DNA of 64,000 nucleotides. Origin: Pseudarthrobacter siccitolerans (GTDB lineage: Bacteria > Actinomycetota > Actinomycetes > Actinomycetales > Micrococcaceae). A program made the translations under genes and the position numbers. The notes below the pieces were generated by a model. It was given only the letters and a program-made list of their open reading frames with translations. It did not search any database and had not been told where the DNA came from. The DNA lies in NCBI RefSeq assembly GCF_001046895.1, contig NZ_CAQI01000053.1:248001-312000 (forward strand), given 5' to 3'. Below, piece by piece: positions 16,868-25,111 of the stretch. The stretch's first letter is position 1, and each line of letters starts with the position of its first letter.

Positions 16868-18441
16868 GTGGTTGCGGCGGCGAGTTGCGGGGTGGCTGTG
16901 CGCCGCGGGGGCGAAACATCCACGCGCACGGGTCCCACGATAACATTGCCGCCTTCTTCCGAACCCAGTGGAGACGTGGCGAAAAGGCCCAGCTCGGCGC
17001 CGATCCACTGCCCCTTGGCTACCTCGAAGTTCCAGCCCTGGACCTCCCACGGCTCCCCCGGCCCGGAACGCCAGGCGAAGGTGGACCGGGGTGTTCCGTC
17101 GGTCCGGATCTGCAGCTCTATCCGGGGACCCGGCAACCCAATCCTCCGCCCCAGCTGCTGCTCATGCGGCCCCCCGCCCCCGGTGCCGTCGCCCAGGACG
17201 TAGCCCTCGGCTGTACGGATGATGCCGAGCCAGGCGTACTTCAGGCCAAGCACCACCACTCCCGCCCGGGTTCCCACCGGCACGTCCTGCAATTCAATGG
17301 AGGTGGTGAAGGTGGACGGCGTGCCTGGCAGGATCTGCCCCAGCACGTTGGGCAGCTCGCGCAGGTTCACGGGATCGTTGGCCTTGGGCTTCAGGACCAG
17401 GTGCCCGCCCCCGCGCTGGTGCGCCCAGTCTTCCTGCGGGTTCGCCTGCCAGTGCCACTGGGGCCCGAGCCGGGACGAGGAAAAATCGTCGCTGGCGGGC
17501 GGTGCCACATCCTGGGCAGAAGTACCCGAAGGGTAGGTATGCGCGGATACCGGGGTGCCCGGTCCGCCGTCGGGATCCCGCTCGCCCATCCAGGGCCAGC
17601 CGTCCTCAGTCCAGCCCATGGGCTGCAGATGCACCACGCGGCCGTACGGCCCGCGATCCTGGAAATGCAGGAACCAGTCCTCGCCGCGGGGGCTGGTGAC
17701 CCAGGCGCCCTGGTGCGGCCCGTTCACCTCACTGCTCCCCTGCTCCAGGACGCGCCGCTCCTCATAGGGCCCGAACGGGGACCTCGAGCGGAACACAGAC
17801 TGCCAGCCCGTGGCCACCCCACCGGCCGGGGCAAAGATCCAGTACCACCCGTCGCGCTTGTAGAACTTCGGTCCCTCCAGGGTGGTGTAACCGGGCAGGT
17901 CAGCGCCGTTGATCACGTGGGTTCCGTTGTCCAGGAGCCGGCTGGCATCCGGGCTCATGCGGTGGACCGTCAGCCGGTTCTTGACCCCGATCCGGCTCTG
18001 CGCCCAGCCATGCACCAGGTATGCCTGGCCGTCGTCGTCCCACAGGGGGCAGGGATCGATGAGGCCCCGGCCGGCGTAGAGCAGGTGCGGCTCGGTCCAC
18101 GGCCCCTCGGCCTTTTCTGCGCTCAGCACGAAGATGCCGTGGTCCGGGTCCGGGTAGAAAATCCAGAAGCGCCCGTTGTGGTGGCGTAGCGCCGGGGCCC
18201 ACACGCCGCTGCCATGCCGCACCAATGAATAGTGGGTGGCCTGCGGCAGTTGGGTCAGCGCATGGCCAATGTGCTCCCAGTCCACCAGGTTCCGGGAGCG
18301 CAGGACCGGCAGCCCGGGCACCCTGTTGAAACTGGAGGCAATGAGGTAGTAGACGCCGTTGACCTGCACGGCGTCGGGGTCCGGCCAGTCGGCGTTAAGG
18401 ATGGGGTTGCTGTACACGGGGGCGGGGAGCCGGGTGGTCAT
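16864..18441 (-). CDS. Glycoside hydrolase family 43 protein (xylosidase/arabinosidase-like)
   Basis: 525 residues without a signal peptide, so cytoplasmic. The five-bladed propeller begins with NPILNADWPDPDAVQ, carrying the catalytic-base Asp. TTLEGPKFYKRDGWYW near residue 190 supplies the probable acid Glu. A C-terminal beta-sandwich begins near residue 335 (DDFSSSRLGPQW), as in the two-domain beta-xylosidase type. It would trim imported arabino- or xylo-oligosaccharides. Its ATG overlaps the DUF6807 stop. The exact specificity within GH43 cannot be told. Confidence 0.88.
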   Translation of the reverse strand: MTTRLPAPVYSNPILNADWPDPDAVQVNGVYYLIASSFNRVPGLPVLRSRNLVDWEHIGHALTQLPQATHYSLVRHGSGVWAPALRHHNGRFWIFYPDPDHGIFVLSAEKAEGPWTEPHLLYAGRGLIDPCPLWDDDGQAYLVHGWAQSRIGVKNRLTVHRMSPDASRLLDNGTHVINGADLPGYTTLEGPKFYKRDGWYWIFAPAGGVATGWQSVFRSRSPFGPYEERRVLEQGSSEVNGPHQGAWVTSPRGEDWFLHFQDRGPYGRVVHLQPMGWTEDGWPWMGERDPDGGPGTPVSAHTYPSGTSAQDVAPPASDDFSSSRLGPQWHWQANPQEDWAHQRGGGHLVLKPKANDPVNLRELPNVLGQILPGTPSTFTTSIELQDVPVGTRAGVVVLGLKYAWLGIIRTAEGYVLGDGTGGGGPHEQQLGRRIGLPGPRIELQIRTDGTPRSTFAWRSGPGEPWEVQGWNFEVAKGQWIGAELGLFATSPLGSEEGGNVIVGPVRVDVSPPRRTATPQLAAATT

Positions 18442-19364
18442 GGTGTCCTGTCGGAAGAGCCGGAGTTAATGAGGGGGTGCTGGTTCAGGAGTTCAAGGGC
18501 ATGCGCGGCCGTTGACACAGGCCCGTCATGGATGACGGCGTGCAGGGCGAGCTTCAGCGGGTTGTGGTGGTCCACGGCGGCGGGTTTGGCCCACGCCACC
18601 GCCGGTCCGGCCCCAATGTAGCCCTCAGCCCGGACGAACCAGGGCAGGATGCGGCCGGCATCCTGGGCGAGGAGAACTGTCACGGGTGCGCCATTGATGT
18701 GCATACCGATGGACAGCCAGCGCGAGCCGGAACCGTGGGCGGCATCCGCGCCATGTCCCGCCTCGGACAGGACCAGCGCCTGGCTGGCGTTCTCCGGAAA
18801 GCGCCAGAAAATGCCGCCGTAGCCCGCACCTTTCCGTCCTTTCACGGCCGACGACGACACCTCCAGCCGCTGTACGTCCGCCGCCGGGACAATTACCGAG
18901 GACAGTGAAAGGGCCCAACTCGAGGGTCCGGTGCTGCGGAAATACTGGATGCGGCGTTGTTCGGCGGCCACTTCCCGGCCGTCGGCGGCGAGCCAGGAGA
19001 CCAGGCCTGTTTCTTCCCGGCTGTGTTCCTCGCTGCCTTCCTGCGATGGGGACTGCCAACCGTGCGGCACCTGCTTTCCGTGGTTGGGCAACTGCAGTGG
19101 GCCGTTGGCTGCCGTGTAGGTGGACCCGCCCCAGAAATTGGTTCCGTTGACGTCGGAAAACGCGATGGACAGCCCCAGATGGTGCGGGTGGTCTGAGGGT
19201 TCGGCGTCGGTCACAACTGTCCCCGCCTCTGACCGCAAAGGGTGGAGATAGGGCCGAGGCGACAAGCTCGCGGGTTGCCGCAGTGCAGTGTTGTGCGTGG
19301 CCAGCGGATGCTCTTGCCACGCAAAGCGGCGTGCCGCAGCAGTGGTATCGAAGGGAATGGACAA
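18438..19364 (-). CDS. DUF6807 (PmoA-like) protein
   Basis: 308 residues if begun at TTG 19364, which has GGGAGG five bases upstream. In-frame ATGs at 19403 and 19409 lack a ribosome site. The family hallmark SDHPHHLGLSIAF with NFWGGS lies in the N-terminal third. The family is often mis-named methane oxygenase PmoA, but is found with sugar-degradation genes and has no established activity. It is first gene of the operon with GH43 and LacI and divergent from the ABC importer, so a role in plant-sugar use is inferred. Confidence 0.8.
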   Translation of the reverse strand: MSIPFDTTAAARRFAWQEHPLATHNTALRQPASLSPRPYLHPLRSEAGTVVTDAEPSDHPHHLGLSIAFSDVNGTNFWGGSTYTAANGPLQLPNHGKQVPHGWQSPSQEGSEEHSREETGLVSWLAADGREVAAEQRRIQYFRSTGPSSWALSLSSVIVPAADVQRLEVSSSAVKGRKGAGYGGIFWRFPENASQALVLSEAGHGADAAHGSGSRWLSIGMHINGAPVTVLLAQDAGRILPWFVRAEGYIGAGPAVAWAKPAAVDHHNPLKLALHAVIHDGPVSTAAHALELLNQHPLINSGSSDRTP

Positions 19365-19485
19365 GCAGACCTCCCGTGAGGGGCAGTTCCAGGATGTGGG
19401 CATCAGCATACGCAGAACAGAAAAAAAGGGCAATACTAAAAGAAAGTTTCCGAACTCAGGCATCAGCCGAGTTTCTAATTATGTG

Positions 19486-19523
19486 TTGACAGTCACAGCT
19501 TTCTCTTGCTAGAAATCGTTTAC
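19486..19523 (+). promoter_or_regulatory. Promoter of the ABC importer with overlapping LacI-type site
   Basis: TTGACA at 19486-19491 is followed after 18 bases by TAGAAA (19510-19515), a good vegetative promoter pattern about 160 bases before the importer gene. AGAAATCGTTTACT (19511-19524) has the imperfect symmetry with central CG usual for LacI-family operators and overlaps the -10. A second symmetric patch, GAAAGTTTC, is at 19442-19450. The AT-rich stretch 19365-19673 holds no gene. Confidence 0.6.
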
Positions 19524-19673
19524 TGAGTTTTTGTTCCGGGGATACTCACTCACAAGTCTTGACGGCGCAGTAGCCAGTGGATCCTTTATCCCTTACAGAA
19601 ACTTTCCTAACTTTTGCGCAGAAATCCACTACCTTTCGGCTGGTGGAAACCCCTTTTAGAGAGGCGTCATTCA

Positions 19674-20978
19674 ATGATGAAGACAGTCAGTACTTCCATC
19701 TCCCGCAGGCTGGTCCTGGGTGCAGCCATCACTGCTGCAGGGCTGGCGTTGAGCGGCTGCGGAGGAGGTGCAACCCCGTCGGCCGGCGGTGATGTGGAGC
19801 TCAACTTCGTCTTCTGGGGAGACGCCAACCGTGCCAAGGTGACCGAGGAGGCGCTGCGGATCTTCGAGGAGAAGAACCCCGGCATCAAGGTGAAAACCGA
19901 ATACCAGGACAGCGGCCCCTACGCGGACAAGCTGGCCACCCGGTTCGCCGGCGGAAACCCGCCGGACGTGCTGGCCATGGCCAACCGCAGCCTCCTGGAG
20001 TACGCCCAGCGAGGCACCCTGGCGGACTTGAAGAGCCTTCAGGAACTGGACCTCGGCAACGTGCCGGACACGGTGCTGAGCCGTGGCGAAGTGGACGGCA
20101 AGCTCTATGGCCTTGCCACCGGCGTCACCACCATTGGCATGGTGGTCAACAAGACCATCACGGACCAGGCCGGCGTCACCATCCCGGACGACAAGACCTG
20201 GAGCTGGGAAGACTACGCGAAGTTCGCCACCGAGGTGACGCAGAAGACCGGCGGCAAGGTCTACGGCGCCGGTTACGACGTGTCCACCGAAACCGGACCC
20301 ATCATGCTCGCCAGGCAGCGCGGCGAGGATTTCTACACCAAGGACAACAAGCTGGGCGTCAGCGAGGAGACCATCCGCGACTGGTTCCAGTACAGCGTTG
20401 ACCTGCGCAATGCGGGGGGCTATCCGCCGGCCGGCTTCTTCGAGCAGATTGGCGGTTCCCCCGCCCAGTCCTACCTGGCCAAGGGCACGGTGGCCTCACA
20501 GATCATCCCCATCAACAACTACAAGGGCTACAACGATGCTGTTGAGGGAGAAGTGGTGCTGCTGCGTATCCCCGGTGAGACCTCCGGCGAGCGCCGCGGC
20601 TATTCTGCCGACCCCACCATGCTGTGGTCCATTGCCGCCAAGTCCAAGCACCCCAAGGAAGCTGCCAAGCTCCTGGACTTCCTGACCAACGACGCCGACG
20701 GCGCCGCCCACACGCTGACGCAGCGAGGCGTTCCGGTCAACCCCGAGGTTGCCGGGTCCATCACCTCCAAGCTCAGTGAAGACGACAAAAAGTTCGTTGA
20801 CCTGATGGCCGACATCCAGAAGGACGACCTCGCCCCCGCCTACGTGTACCCCAAGGGTGCCAGCGTTGTGGCGGACACCCTCAAGCAGCTGGCCACTGAG
20901 GTGGAATTCGGCCGCGTCACCCCGGCTGATGCAGCGAAAACCTTCCTTGAGAAGAGCAATGCGGCGATCAACAAGTAG
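19674..20978 (+). CDS. ABC sugar-binding lipoprotein
   Basis: 434 residues. A signal peptide with ISRRLVLGAA and the lipobox LALSGC ends at Cys 25 or so, giving a membrane-anchored protein. The rest matches family 1 extracellular solute-binding proteins: FVFWGDANRAKVTEEAL, a VLAMANRSLLEYA segment and a C-terminal helix bundle. It should deliver oligosaccharides to the two permeases downstream. ATG 19674 (or 19677) has AGAGAGG upstream. No ATPase gene follows, so a shared MsmX-like ATPase elsewhere is implied. Confidence 0.92.
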   Translation: MMKTVSTSISRRLVLGAAITAAGLALSGCGGGATPSAGGDVELNFVFWGDANRAKVTEEALRIFEEKNPGIKVKTEYQDSGPYADKLATRFAGGNPPDVLAMANRSLLEYAQRGTLADLKSLQELDLGNVPDTVLSRGEVDGKLYGLATGVTTIGMVVNKTITDQAGVTIPDDKTWSWEDYAKFATEVTQKTGGKVYGAGYDVSTETGPIMLARQRGEDFYTKDNKLGVSEETIRDWFQYSVDLRNAGGYPPAGFFEQIGGSPAQSYLAKGTVASQIIPINNYKGYNDAVEGEVVLLRIPGETSGERRGYSADPTMLWSIAAKSKHPKEAAKLLDFLTNDADGAAHTLTQRGVPVNPEVAGSITSKLSEDDKKFVDLMADIQKDDLAPAYVYPKGASVVADTLKQLATEVEFGRVTPADAAKTFLEKSNAAINK

Positions 20979-21053
20979 GCATCCCGCCCTCTTGCCACAA
21001 TCCGAAGCCGCCACAACCAACACCGGCAGATCCGACGATAGGAGCCTGGCGCC

Positions 21054-22004
21054 ATGTCAGTGCTGACAAAGCAAGCCCCCGGCGCGGCCGCCACCTTGGC
21101 CGCGCCGGGCGGGAAACCCGGCCGGGCACGCCTCAAACGCAAGAACCAGCGTTCGGGCTACCTCTTCCTGCTGCCATGGTTTATCGGCATGCTGTTCACG
21201 ATCATCCCGTTCTTCGCTTCGCTCTACCTGGCGTTCACGGACTACAACCTCTTCACGGAGCCGAACTTTGTGGGCCTGGCCAACTTCCAGGCCCTGTTCG
21301 AGGATCCGCGCCTCCTGCAGTCCCTGAAAGTCACGTTTATCTACACGTTCGTGTCAGTTCCCATCTCGCTGGCAGTGGCCCTGCTGATAGCGCTGGTGCT
21401 GAACCGCGGCCTCCAGGGCCTGGCGATTTACCGCTCCGTGTACTACCTGCCGTCCCTGCTGGGCGGGAGCGTGGCGATTGTGATGCTGTGGCGCTACATC
21501 TTCGGCAACGAAGGCATCGTCAACGGTTTCCTGGGCCTCCTGGGAATCCAGGGCCCGGCCTGGGTCACCGACCCGGAATTTGCCCTGGGGACCCTGATCG
21601 TCCTGAACGTGTGGACCTTCGGCTCGCCGATGGTGATTTTCCTGGCAGGGCTCCGGCAGGTCCCCACCATGTACTACGAGGCCGCTGCCATTGACGGCGC
21701 GTCGCGGTGGCGCCAGTTCCGCAGCATCACCCTGCCGCTGATCAGCCCCATCATCTTCTTCAACCTCATCATGCAGCTGATCGGGTCTTTCCAGACCTTC
21801 ACCCAGGGCTATGTGATGAGCGGCGGCACCGGCGGGCCGGCGGATTCCACCTTGTTCTACAACCTGTACCTGTACCAAAAGGGCTTCACGGAGTTCGAGA
21901 TGGGTTATGCCTCGGCCATGGCGTGGCTGCTCCTGATGATCATCGCGGTTTTTACTGCCATCAACTTCATCGCATCCAGGTTCTGGGTCTTCTACGACAA
22001 TTAA
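21054..22004 (+). CDS. ABC sugar transporter permease (MalF/UgpA type)
   Basis: 316 residues with six hydrophobic helices after a basic N-terminus. The EAA loop YYEAAAIDGASRWRQFRSITLPLISP near residues 205-230 is the site that contacts the ATPase. Transcription runs from the binding protein 75 bases upstream into the second permease 9 bases downstream. Together with that partner it forms the membrane channel of a carbohydrate importer. Confidence 0.93.
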   Translation: MSVLTKQAPGAAATLAAPGGKPGRARLKRKNQRSGYLFLLPWFIGMLFTIIPFFASLYLAFTDYNLFTEPNFVGLANFQALFEDPRLLQSLKVTFIYTFVSVPISLAVALLIALVLNRGLQGLAIYRSVYYLPSLLGGSVAIVMLWRYIFGNEGIVNGFLGLLGIQGPAWVTDPEFALGTLIVLNVWTFGSPMVIFLAGLRQVPTMYYEAAAIDGASRWRQFRSITLPLISPIIFFNLIMQLIGSFQTFTQGYVMSGGTGGPADSTLFYNLYLYQKGFTEFEMGYASAMAWLLLMIIAVFTAINFIASRFWVFYDN

Positions 22005-22013
22005 GGCACCGCT

Positions 22014-22910
22014 ATGGCTCTCCTCGAACTACCTCTCAAAAACAAGCAGAAGAAGGAAGCACCTGCGGAAGATGCCTTGACTGGCACCACGGGGACCCGC
22101 TTCTCCCGGCACCTCATCCTGTGCCTGGTCGGGCTGGTGATGCTCTACCCGCTGCTGTGGCTGATCTCAAGCTCGTTCAAGCCCAGCAATGACATCTTCC
22201 GGCAGCTTGGGCTGTGGCCCGAGAACTGGGACTTCAGCAACTACGCCCAGGGCTGGACTGCCTTGGACCAGCCCTTCCATGTGTACCTGATCAACTCACT
22301 GATCGTGGTGGTGTTTTCGATCGTGGGCAACATCTTCTCCTGCGCCCTGGCCGCGTACGCCTTCGCCCGGATGGAGTTCACCGGCCGGAAGCTGTTCTTC
22401 GCCCTGATGCTGGGAACCCTTATGCTCCCCGGCCACGTGCTCCTGGTGCCGCAGTACATCATCTTTTCGCAGCTCGGCTGGCTGGACACCTATCTGCCGC
22501 TGATCGTTCCCAACTTCATGGCCACCAACGCTTTCTTTATTTTCCTGATGGTCCAGTTCATGAAGGCCCTGCCCAAGGAGCTCGACGACGCCGCGCAAAT
22601 CGACGGCTGCGGGCCCTTCCGGACTTTCCTGCGGGTCATCCTGCCGCTCTGCGTACCGGCGATGGCCACCACCGCCATCTTCACGTTCATCTCCACCTGG
22701 AACGAGTTTTTCGGTCCCCTGCTCTACATCCAGAACCAGGACCTCTACACCGTTCCCCTGGCGCTGCGGGCCTTTATGGACTCTGAAGGCCAAAGCATGT
22801 GGGGTCCAATGTTCGCCATGTCGGTGGTGTCCATTGCCCCCATCATTGGATTCTTCATCGCCGGCCAGAAATACCTCATCAACGGCATTGCGACCACAGG
22901 CCTGAAGTAG
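22014..22910 (+). CDS. ABC sugar transporter permease (MalG/UgpE type)
   Basis: 298 residues, six helices, with the EAA-type loop LPKELDDAAQIDGCGPFRTF near residues 185-205. The C-terminus LINGIATTGLK is typical of MalG-type permeases. It pairs with the preceding permease. A 166-base gap with a GC-rich hairpin separates it from the pectinase gene, which may allow lower or separate expression of the secreted enzymes. Confidence 0.93.
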   Translation: MALLELPLKNKQKKEAPAEDALTGTTGTRFSRHLILCLVGLVMLYPLLWLISSSFKPSNDIFRQLGLWPENWDFSNYAQGWTALDQPFHVYLINSLIVVVFSIVGNIFSCALAAYAFARMEFTGRKLFFALMLGTLMLPGHVLLVPQYIIFSQLGWLDTYLPLIVPNFMATNAFFIFLMVQFMKALPKELDDAAQIDGCGPFRTFLRVILPLCVPAMATTAIFTFISTWNEFFGPLLYIQNQDLYTVPLALRAFMDSEGQSMWGPMFAMSVVSIAPIIGFFIAGQKYLINGIATTGLK

Positions 22911-23028
22911 CGCAGGCCTGACATCGGGCGGGCCTGAAGCAGGGCAGCCCGAACCGGCAACGGACTGGACCGCAAACCGGAACCATCTCCGCACGCATCA
23001 TCAGCACATCAACCATCCCTCATTGCAC

Positions 23029-23056
23029 GTGCCCGGGCCGGAGGCTGCCCGGGCAC
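23029..23056 (+). terminator. GC hairpin directly upstream of the first pectinase
   Basis: GTGCCCGGGC (23029-23038) pairs perfectly with GCCCGGGCAC (23047-23056) over an eight-base loop. It is followed by CAAAAACAAAGGAG, which carries the ribosome site of the next gene. It could end some importer transcripts, act as an attenuator or stabilise the pectinase mRNA. There is no T-run, so the role is open. Confidence 0.5.
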
Positions 23057-23076
23057 AAAAACAAAGGAGTTTTTGT

Positions 23077-25092
23077 ATGAGTTTGCGACGCCTTCTCGGC
23101 GCGGCCACCGCCGCCGCCCTCTTGGGAAGCCTGGCGGCGGTTCCGGCCGCCACCGCTGCCCCGCCCGCCCTGCAACAGCCGGGCGCCCTGCCCGCAACCC
23201 TCGCACCGGCCGCCGATGCCGCCCCCGAAGCGCTGTGGAAACAAACCCCGGACGGCTTCGCGGCACTGCCCGGCTACGGCCTGGCAGGAACCACCGGCGG
23301 GCAGGCGGGCCGGATTGTCACGGCCTCCACCATCGAGGAGCTCAAGGAGTATGCCGCGGCACCCGAACCCCTGGTCATCTTCATCAGCGGCAGCCTGAAA
23401 GCCACGGACTACATCAAGATCCCGGTGGCCGCCAACAAGAGCTTCATCGGCATGGGTGCGGGCGCGGAGGTGGTGAACGCCGGCTTCAAACTCATCAACG
23501 TCTCCAACGTCATCTTCCGGAATTTCACTATCCGCGACGCCTATATCCCGGGTGACTGGGACGGCAAGACTCCGCAAAATGACCGCGACGGCATCCAGCT
23601 GGATACCACGCACCACGTCTGGGTGGACCACATGAAGATCCAGCGCATGGGCGACGGCCTGATTGACACCCGCAAGGACTCGGACCTGGTCACCTATTCC
23701 TGGAACGTGTTCTCGGACAACAACAAGGCGCTGGGCGTGGGCTGGACTGCCAACGCCGTAACCCGCATGACCATCCACCACAACTGGATCCGTAACACCA
23801 CCCAGCGGAACTTCAGCCTGGACAACACCGCGGCCGCGCACGTCTACAACAACTTCCTGCAGGACATCGGCCAGTACGGCATGATGGGCCGCAACGCCGC
23901 CAAGGTGGTCCTGGAGGGCAACAGCTTCAGCGCTGTCCAGGACCCGATTGTGGCCAAGGATCCTGCCACCGAGGTGGTCAACCGGGACAACGTCTTCAAC
24001 GGCACCCGCGGCCGCAGGGACAACGTGGGGGCCGCCTTTGACCCAACGCAGAACTACAGCTATCAGAAGGACGATGCTGCCCGCGTTCCGGAGATTGTTG
24101 CCGCCGGCGCAGGCCCGCGGGAGAACAACGCCCCGAACACTACCACCAGCATCACCGTTGCCCTGGACGGCACCGGCGACTTCAGCAGCCTGCAGGCCGC
24201 GATCGGCTCCATCCCCAGCGGAAGCACACTCCCCCGCACTATCACCGTCAGACCCGGCACCTACCGGGAATCGGTGAACATCTGGGCGGACCGCCCCAAC
24301 CTCACCATCCAGGGCGCAACGGCCAACCCGGCCGACGTCGTTATCAGTTACGACCTGCCGGCCAACGGCGTCAAGTTCTTCGGCGGCACCTGGGGCGCGG
24401 GCGGCAGCGCCACCCTCAACGTCCTCGCCGAAGGAACCACCATCCGGAACCTCACCGTCGAAAACGCCTATGACGAGGCCGCCAACGGCGGAAGCCAGGC
24501 CCTCGCCGTACGCACCGTGGCGGACCGGGTAACGTTCGACGGCACCCGCTTCCTGGGCAACCAGGACACCTACCTGGCAGACACCGCCGGCCGCGACGCG
24601 ACCGCCCGCACCTACCTCAAGAACTGCTATATCGAAGGCGACGTTGACTTCATCTACGGCCGGGGAACGGCTGTCCTGGACGGCTGCACCATCCACTCCC
24701 TGGACCGCGGCAGCGACACCAACAACGGCTACATCGTGGCCCCGAGCACCAAAAACTCGAACCCGTACGGCATCCTCATCTTGAACAGCGCCCTGACCTC
24801 CGATGCCGCCCCGGGCACCGTCAGCCTGGGGCGCCCCTGGTTCGCCAGCAGTGATCCGGATGCCCACCCGATGGCCGTCATCCGGGACTCCGTGCTGGGC
24901 AGCCACATCGCGGTCCGCGGCTGGGCGGACATGAGCGGACACGCCTGGACCGAGGGCAGGTTCGCTGAATTCAACAACACCGGCCCCGGCGCCTACATCA
25001 ACGAGTTCCACCCGCAACTCAGCCCGGAAGAGGCTGCCAGGTTCACCGTGGAAACCTTCCTCGGTGACTGGACCCCGGCAGGGCGTGGTTGA
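23077..25092 (+). CDS. Secreted pectate lyase-pectinesterase fusion (PL1-CE8)
   Basis: 671 residues. A signal peptide spans about 1-28 (cleavage near ATA-AP). The PL1 parallel beta-helix covers about 40-350, with NDRDGIQLD (calcium Asp), VWVDHMKI and IHHNWIRNTTQRNFSLDN. The CE8 pectin methylesterase domain runs from about 365 (ITVALDGTGDFSSLQAA), with GNQDTYL, DVDFIYGRG and LGRPW carrying its catalytic Asp, Gln and Arg. It should demethylate and cleave pectin outside the cell. ATG 23077 has AAAGGAG upstream. Confidence 0.93.
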   Translation: MSLRRLLGAATAAALLGSLAAVPAATAAPPALQQPGALPATLAPAADAAPEALWKQTPDGFAALPGYGLAGTTGGQAGRIVTASTIEELKEYAAAPEPLVIFISGSLKATDYIKIPVAANKSFIGMGAGAEVVNAGFKLINVSNVIFRNFTIRDAYIPGDWDGKTPQNDRDGIQLDTTHHVWVDHMKIQRMGDGLIDTRKDSDLVTYSWNVFSDNNKALGVGWTANAVTRMTIHHNWIRNTTQRNFSLDNTAAAHVYNNFLQDIGQYGMMGRNAAKVVLEGNSFSAVQDPIVAKDPATEVVNRDNVFNGTRGRRDNVGAAFDPTQNYSYQKDDAARVPEIVAAGAGPRENNAPNTTTSITVALDGTGDFSSLQAAIGSIPSGSTLPRTITVRPGTYRESVNIWADRPNLTIQGATANPADVVISYDLPANGVKFFGGTWGAGGSATLNVLAEGTTIRNLTVENAYDEAANGGSQALAVRTVADRVTFDGTRFLGNQDTYLADTAGRDATARTYLKNCYIEGDVDFIYGRGTAVLDGCTIHSLDRGSDTNNGYIVAPSTKNSNPYGILILNSALTSDAAPGTVSLGRPWFASSDPDAHPMAVIRDSVLGSHIAVRGWADMSGHAWTEGRFAEFNNTGPGAYINEFHPQLSPEEAARFTVETFLGDWTPAGRG

Positions 25093-25111
25093 GGTGGCTG
25101 AAGCTTCGGGA

